Positions 59,819-64,000 of a stretch of DNA of 64,000 nucleotides are shown here, piece by piece (the first letter of the stretch is position 1; each line of letters starts with the position of its first letter). The DNA lies in assembly GCA_020060215.1 (NCBI GenBank), contig JAGVAP010000022.1:1-64000 (forward strand). Direction: 5' to 3'. The notes under the pieces are model-generated. The model did not search any database and was not told where the DNA came from. It saw nothing but the letters and a program-made list of their open reading frames with translations. The stretch comes from Deltaproteobacteria bacterium. GTDB taxonomy: Bacteria > Desulfobacterota > DSM-4660 > Desulfatiglandales > HGW-15. A program made the position numbers and the translations under genes.

Positions 59819-61264
59819 TCATCCTGACTTGGCCAGCAGATGATCCGGGTCCATCAGGATGGTGGCGGTGACGTGTGACCCGACTCCCGCATGGCTGATC
59901 GCCATCCCTCGCTTGGCTCCTTTGACCTGAAGGTCTTTCCAGTCTTCCGGCTTCTTCCTGTTAAAGGCTTTCCACAGCTTGGGGTCGCCGTGCATTTCCG
60001 CCCACCTGTTCCAGATATGGGTGGCAACCTCGAATGTTTGCATGATTCCGGTAGCCCCGACTGCATGCATACAACCGATCAGTCCGCCCGAGAGATTGGA
60101 CGGGAGCTTTCCCGGCTTGCCGGTACGGGGATTGGTATGGTAGCAGTCTCCCGATTCCACGTAGTCCCTCCCGTTTCCATAAGGCCGGAGGCCGATGTCC
60201 TCATAGGTCTGGATGTCGCTGATGGTAAAAGCGTCATGCAACTCCAGCACATCGAAGTCTTCCATGGGGTCCTTGATCCCGGCCATCCGATAGGCGTAGT
60301 ATGCGGCCATTCTGGCACCTAGGAACGAGGTAAACCCCGGGTACCTCCCGGACCCAGGAAAGCGTTGCGCGAGATCCTTGTATTGATCGGGTTTTTCATT
60401 GGGCAGCAAAGGGATCTCCATGTTGCGGCGGCAGGCCGGTCTTAGGGTATGTGAGCCCGCGGCGACCCAGATCCGGAGAGGCTTGTTCTTGGTCCCTTTT
60501 GTAAGTTCCACGGCCGTTTTGTCATCGCAGATGATCGCACAGGCTGCGCCCACACTCATCAGACAGCAGTCGAGAGCGCGCAGGGGATAGGCGACGACAG
60601 GAGAATTCAGAACGTCGTCCACCGTGATCTTCATCGGAGCTTGCGCAAACGGATTGAATCGAGCATACCCGTGGTGCTTTACGGAGATCTCGGCCAAGGT
60701 CCGCCTGAAGGAATCTTCCTCCTTACCAAAGACCTGCCAGTATTTCTGGGCCATCACCGCGTAATAGCCCGTGTAGATATGGCCAAGGGGTGTTTCCCAG
60801 TCCTTGTCGGCTGCGCAGGAGATGAGATGGTTCCCTTCATCCGTTGGCACTTCGTCCATCCGCTCCCATCCCATGGCGAGCACGCAGTCCGAATACCCGG
60901 ATGCAACCGCTTTCACGGCCTCCCAGAGCGTTGACCCTCCTGTGGCGCCACCTGTCTTGATCCCTATATTCCCTAGAGGGTCCAGTCCCAGTCTGTCATG
61001 AATGACCGCTTCACCGAGGAGTTGATCACCGAAGTGATCGGCAAAGTGTCCGTAGTAACAGGAATGGATGTAGCTCTTGAGCTCCGCGGGGGTTTTGTCG
61101 ATCAACCCGGCAGCCATGGTGATCGCATCGATACAGAGCTCCTCAGTCCTCTTCTCCGGAATGGCCCTGTCAAACTTCGATTGGCCTGCCGTGACCAGGT
61201 AGACAGGGCGCATCAGTTTGGGGGTCTTGAGCTGGCGCTCACTAAACTTGATCATTTGGACCAT
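59819..61264 (-). CDS. Thiolase-like protein (SCP-x/acetyl-CoA acetyltransferase family)
   Basis: 481 aa, close to usual thiolase-domain size plus extensions. IKTGGATGGSTLWEAVKAVASGYSDCVLAMGWERMDEVPTDEG (~99-141) is the thiolase central region, without the standard nucleophilic Cys context. DVLELHDAFTISDIQTYEDIG, SGDCYHTNP and NLSGGLIGCMHAVGATGIMQTFEVATHIW (~385-413, with the conserved GH-like and C regions altered) follow. This type works with DUF35 partners. ATG 61264 has AGGAGG very close; ATG 61255 is an alternative. Confidence 0.85.
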   Translation of the reverse strand: MVQMIKFSERQLKTPKLMRPVYLVTAGQSKFDRAIPEKRTEELCIDAITMAAGLIDKTPAELKSYIHSCYYGHFADHFGDQLLGEAVIHDRLGLDPLGNIGIKTGGATGGSTLWEAVKAVASGYSDCVLAMGWERMDEVPTDEGNHLISCAADKDWETPLGHIYTGYYAVMAQKYWQVFGKEEDSFRRTLAEISVKHHGYARFNPFAQAPMKITVDDVLNSPVVAYPLRALDCCLMSVGAACAIICDDKTAVELTKGTKNKPLRIWVAAGSHTLRPACRRNMEIPLLPNEKPDQYKDLAQRFPGSGRYPGFTSFLGARMAAYYAYRMAGIKDPMEDFDVLELHDAFTISDIQTYEDIGLRPYGNGRDYVESGDCYHTNPRTGKPGKLPSNLSGGLIGCMHAVGATGIMQTFEVATHIWNRWAEMHGDPKLWKAFNRKKPEDWKDLQVKGAKRGMAISHAGVGSHVTATILMDPDHLLAKSG

Positions 61265-61295
61265 GCCCTCCTTTCATGGAAAAGAATGTTATCGG

Positions 61296-61471
61296 TTCTC
61301 GCGCAGAGACGCTGAGACGCAGATGCCTCTATCCTGGAGTTTTGGAATGTCCTTTCAGGCCGTGCGTTCCAACACAGTAGCTTCCATGATCACCTCCGCC
61401 AGAGACATAAGCGAACTGAGGTTAATTGCCTTTTTAACCCCCAGCGACTCAGCGTCTCCGCGCGAGAACTC
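61296..61471. repeat. Inverted repeat CTCGCGC..GAGACGCTGAGACG
   Basis: TTCTCGCGCAGAGACGCTGAG (61296) is inverted at 61441-61472 (CTCAGCGTCTCCGCGCGAGAA), so the spacer between the thiolase-like gene and the regulator is one large palindrome of the same general style as the other spacers. Confidence 0.75.
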
Positions 61472-62014
61472 TTAAAGCGTTCCCACCCACAGGGCGATCG
61501 CGAGTTCACCGGTCCTGTTTGTGATGCTCTGGTTATCCGTATTCGACCAGTAGTGCACGGTGTCCCCTTCGGAGAGCTGAAGCGTTCGGTCCCCATAGAT
61601 CAACTCCAGCGATCCCTTGAGGACGCAAAGTATTTCCTGCCCGTTCTTAATCCCCTTGCGGACGGGAATGGATTTCTCGGGCTGAAGGACGAGGACGGCG
61701 CTGTCCAGCACGTTCCTGTTCTCAGGTGCGAAGAAACGTCTTGTCACGAAACCCGTGTGGGGCAGGTCAACGTCGGCCCAGTCAGATTTGCGTATCACCA
61801 CCAATCTTTCCTGCCGGTTGATCTGATTGATCAGATCTCCGGCATAGACACCGATTGCATCGCAAACTCTGATAAGGGTTTCTACGGACGGCGAGTTCAC
61901 GGCGTTTTCAACCTGACTCAGAAAGCCTTCTGAAACACCCGCCTTTTCAGCCACTGTCTTGAGCGTGAGGTTTCTTTCTTTGCGGCACCTTCGGATAAGC
62001 GCCCCGAGATTCAT
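61472..62014 (-). CDS. XRE-family regulator with C-terminal cupin domain
   Basis: 180 aa from ATG 62014 with AAAGG seven bases upstream. LGALIRRCRKERNLTLKTVAEKAGVSEGFLSQVENAVNSPSVETLIRVCDAIGV (3-55) is an HTH_3; residues ~75-180 are a cupin (EKSIPVRKGIKNGQEILCVLKGSLELIYGDRTLQLSEGDTVHYWSNTDNQSITNRTGE). Such regulators sense small molecules, often CoA or acid intermediates. It diverges from the acyl-CoA dehydrogenase, whose promoter lies in between. Confidence 0.9.
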   Translation of the reverse strand: MNLGALIRRCRKERNLTLKTVAEKAGVSEGFLSQVENAVNSPSVETLIRVCDAIGVYAGDLINQINRQERLVVIRKSDWADVDLPHTGFVTRRFFAPENRNVLDSAVLVLQPEKSIPVRKGIKNGQEILCVLKGSLELIYGDRTLQLSEGDTVHYWSNTDNQSITNRTGELAIALWVGTL

Positions 62015-62436
62015 GGAAGACCTTTGGAGCAATGGAATGATAGGTTATGGAATGATGGAACAATGGCGAAATTACAAATTCCGGTTTGGCAGCGCCATAG
62101 ACTTTCACCCCTCGGGGGTGGAATCAGAGCCGGCGGACCTTTACCGAAACTTAAACTTGACTATTAGTTAACATTTTGTATATGTCAAGAAGAATCGGCG
62201 GTGCAATCCGGTCGGCCAATAATGTCATTGACAGTTCAACCATGCGCTCATATACTCCGAGCAACCGTAGATAAACCTACTCACCTTACAAAATCAAATA
62301 CTTACCCCTAAGAAGGAGACACGCGGTCAATAGGTTCAGGGGGTTGGGCAGGAGGACCTAGGCCGAGCGCGTGTGGTCTCGTTATCGAGATACAAACCGT
62401 AGAACCTGCGAACCTTTAAAGAGAGGAAGTGAAAAA
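62015..62436. promoter_or_regulatory. Divergent control region between XRE-cupin and acyl-CoA dehydrogenase
   Basis: Near 62030-62075 GGAATGATAGG/GGAATGATGG words are a low-complexity repeat. The main feature is the promoter at 62228-62256 described separately. The 5' leader of the dehydrogenase is about 170 bases. No extra gene is seen. Confidence 0.5.
62228..62256 (+). promoter_or_regulatory. Sigma-70-type promoter of acyl-CoA dehydrogenase
   Basis: TTGACA (62228-62233), 17-base spacer, TATACT (62251-62256). Both hexamers are near consensus (-35 exact; -10 five of six). The cupin regulator gene is divergent, so this may be its regulated promoter. Confidence 0.65.
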
Positions 62437-63588
62437 ATGGACTTCAGTCTTTCCATGGAGCAGGAAATCCTCAGGAAATCGGTGCGTCAGTTCGCTGAGA
62501 AAGAGATCAGGCCGGTTGCACGCGAACTGGACGAGAAAGAGGAGTTCTCGTACGAGACAATGAGGAAAATGGGGGATATCGGGCTTTTCGGGATGTTCGT
62601 CTCGGAGAAATATGGCGGTCAGGCCATGGATTACGTCTCCTACATCATTGCGACGGAGGAGATTGCCCGGGTGGATGGCTCCCACGCCGCGACGGTGGCG
62701 GCAGGTAATTCGCTCGGCATCGGCCCCCTTTATTACTTCGGGAACGAGGAACAGAAGCGAAGATATCTGCCGAAGCTCTGTGCGGGTGAGGCCCTGTGGG
62801 GTTTTGGGCTTACCGAACCCAACGCGGGATCGGATGCGGGAAATACCCAGACCACCGCCTCACTACACGGGGACGAGTGGGTAATCAATGGCAGCAAGAT
62901 CTTTATCACCAATGCCTCGACCAGCATCACGTCCGGCGTTACCGCCCTCTGCCGCACCGGGATGAGAGAGGATGGCCGCCAAGAACTGTCGTGCATACTT
63001 ATCGAGGCCGGAACTCCCGGACTGGAATGCCGGGAGATGCATGGCAAGCTCATGTGGCGGGCTTCGAACACCAGCATGGTCTTCTTCGAGGATTGCCGGG
63101 TACCGAAGGAAAACATGCTTGGTCCCCGTGGGAATGGATTTCATCAAATGATGCAGACCCTGGACGGGGGCCGGCTCTCGATCGGGGCAATGGGTCTGGG
63201 GGGCGCGCAAGGGTGCTATGAGCTCGCCCTCAAGTACGGCAAGGAGAGGGTGCAATTCGGAAAACCGATCGGCACTTTTCAGGTGAATGCATTCAAACTC
63301 GCCGATATGGCCATGGAGATCGAGTGTGCACGGTTGATTCTCTATAAGGCGTGCTGGCTCAGGGACAACAGCAAGCCGTTTACGAAAGAAGCAGCCATGG
63401 CGAAACTCTATTGCTCAGAGGTCATGTACCGGTGCGCGAACCACGCAGTCCAACTCCACGGCGGCTACGGGTTGATGAAAGAGTATGACGTTGAGAGATT
63501 CTATAGAGACCAGAAGCTCCTGGAGATCGGGGAAGGGACTTCAGAGGTGCAACGGATCGTCATTTCAAGGCTGATCGGAGCGCTATAA
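62437..63588 (+). CDS. Acyl-CoA dehydrogenase
   Basis: 383 aa from ATG 62437, with GAGAGGAAG upstream; the frame opens 22 codons earlier. FADH2-linked desaturation of an acyl-CoA. FGLTEPNAGSDAGNTQTTA (~123-141), WVINGSKIFITNAS, the GGAQGCYELALKYGKERVQFGKPI flavin segment and YRDQKLLEIGEGTSEVQRIV (catalytic Glu) are all intact. Substrate chain not deducible; partners are the thiolase-like and DUF35 genes on the other strand. Confidence 0.95.
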   Translation: MDFSLSMEQEILRKSVRQFAEKEIRPVARELDEKEEFSYETMRKMGDIGLFGMFVSEKYGGQAMDYVSYIIATEEIARVDGSHAATVAAGNSLGIGPLYYFGNEEQKRRYLPKLCAGEALWGFGLTEPNAGSDAGNTQTTASLHGDEWVINGSKIFITNASTSITSGVTALCRTGMREDGRQELSCILIEAGTPGLECREMHGKLMWRASNTSMVFFEDCRVPKENMLGPRGNGFHQMMQTLDGGRLSIGAMGLGGAQGCYELALKYGKERVQFGKPIGTFQVNAFKLADMAMEIECARLILYKACWLRDNSKPFTKEAAMAKLYCSEVMYRCANHAVQLHGGYGLMKEYDVERFYRDQKLLEIGEGTSEVQRIVISRLIGAL

Positions 63589-63747
63589 AAGTTGGAGGTT
63601 GGAGGTTTGAGGTTGGAGGCCCAAGAAAGAGCATAGCGCATGGAGCATGGGGCATAGCGCAAGGGAAATGTTGCCAGGCGGGAAGAAGTTGAGAAGATGA
63701 GAAGTTGAGAACCCTGAACGGGGAACCCTGAACCCAACGAATCTGAT
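63589..63747. repeat. Heptad-repeat island with a 50-bp block shared with 53939
   Basis: GTTGGAGGTTGGAGGTTTG (7-base units), then CAAGAAAGAGCATAGCGCAT... identical over 50 bp (63622-63671) to 53939-53988, then AGTTGAGAAGATGAGAAG units. Confidence 0.85.
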
Positions 63748-63940
63748 TTAATCACAGACCTACACAGACCTACACAGACATTCTGTCCGGACGACCTGTC
63801 CGGGCAGAAATGGTCTCGGCCTGCGGCCAAGGTGAGAATCAGATCTACATTTTCACGAAGGGATGACGTGTATCGACCGCTCAAGTCGAGCGGGCGATAC
63901 AGCAGTTCCGTCTGTGCTCGTCCGTAACTTTCTATGGTAA
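63748..63940 (+). repeat. ACCACAGAC palindromic repeat, copy 9
   Basis: TTAATCACAGACCTACACAG at left, TCCGGACGACCTGTCCGG hairpin, GGCCTGCGGCC hairpin, CCGCTCAAGTCGAGCGGG hairpin and GTCCGTAACTTTCTATGGTAA at right. Same orientation as copies 2, 5 and 6. Confidence 0.87.
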
Positions 63941-64000
63941 AATAGATCTTGATCTTGAACCCTGGAATCTAAAATTTTCTTTACTCTTATGTTGGATTAT

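Overview
The window reads as part of a Gram-negative bacterial chromosome. The presence of LptF and LptG (lipopolysaccharide export), a WaaL-type ligase domain, and a beta-oxidation-type block with a DUF35 Zn-ribbon protein, a thiolase-like protein and an acyl-CoA dehydrogenase suggests a deltaproteobacterium (Desulfobacterota-like). This placement is inferred from gene content only; no phylogenetic marker was examined. Coding is dense, and most genes between 2.6 kb and 58.8 kb lie on the + strand.

Layout. 0-2.4 kb: tRNA-Glu with a terminator, a membrane protein with a spermidine-synthase-like domain (- strand) and a small membrane ORF. 2.5-3.7 kb: the regulatory head of the locus, with a -35-like TTGACA, two identical-pattern operators (GTTCA-N5-TGAAC), a winged-helix/Rossmann regulator and a NusG-paralogue antiterminator, followed by a roughly 490 bp hairpin-rich leader. 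4.2-7.8 kb: SDR, a Gfo/Idh-WlbB fusion and APS kinase. 8.1-16.9 kb: a nearly complete pseudaminic acid pathway (pseC, pseB, a SpsF-type cytidylyltransferase, pseG, pseH, pseI) plus an aldo/keto reductase, a class III aminotransferase and a deacetylase. 16.9-27.9 kb: decoration and transfer genes (methyltransferases, an orphan GT-B-like protein, FemAB-like, DegT-like, sulfotransferase, ABC flippase, KpsS-like, AAC(3)-like). 28.1-32.9 kb: a second nonulosonate pathway of the neuraminate/legionaminate type (NeuA, NeuB, NeuC, NeuD and a PtmE-like CBS-nucleotidyltransferase). 33-42.3 kb: radical SAM, two asparagine-synthase-like proteins, deacetylase, acyltransferase, GT4 and GT39. 42.7-58.8 kb: gmd and fcl (GDP-fucose), several glycosyltransferases and methyltransferases, a WaaL-LptF fusion, LptG, and a WecA-like priming enzyme fused to a FlaA1/CapD-like N-terminal region. 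A strong terminator closes this locus at 58.93-58.96 kb. 59-63.6 kb: a lipid-type catabolic block with a divergent XRE-cupin regulator.

How it fits together. Nucleotide sugars (two nonulosonates, GDP-fucose, a WlbA/WlbB-type amino-uronate) are made, modified (methyl, acetyl, amide, sulfate), primed on undecaprenyl phosphate, assembled by GT4/GT2 enzymes, flipped, ligated to lipid A-core by the WaaL domain and exported through Lpt. The head regulator and NusG paralogue would be expected to control this very long, one-direction unit.

The most unusual signal is a set of dispersed palindromic and heptad-type repeats. (1) Nine copies of a roughly 75-195 bp element with ACCACAGAC...GTCTGTGGT ends occur in both orientations, and two of them flank a GxxExxY PD-(D/E)XK nuclease-like gene that carries a frameshift. 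(2) A hairpin element abuts the ATG of two sugar dehydratase genes. (3) Heptad-type repeat sequence is inserted in frame inside pseC, gmd and fcl, and forms the ends of other proteins. Together these look like a repeat population that invades intergenic and even coding DNA of this surface-glycan locus.
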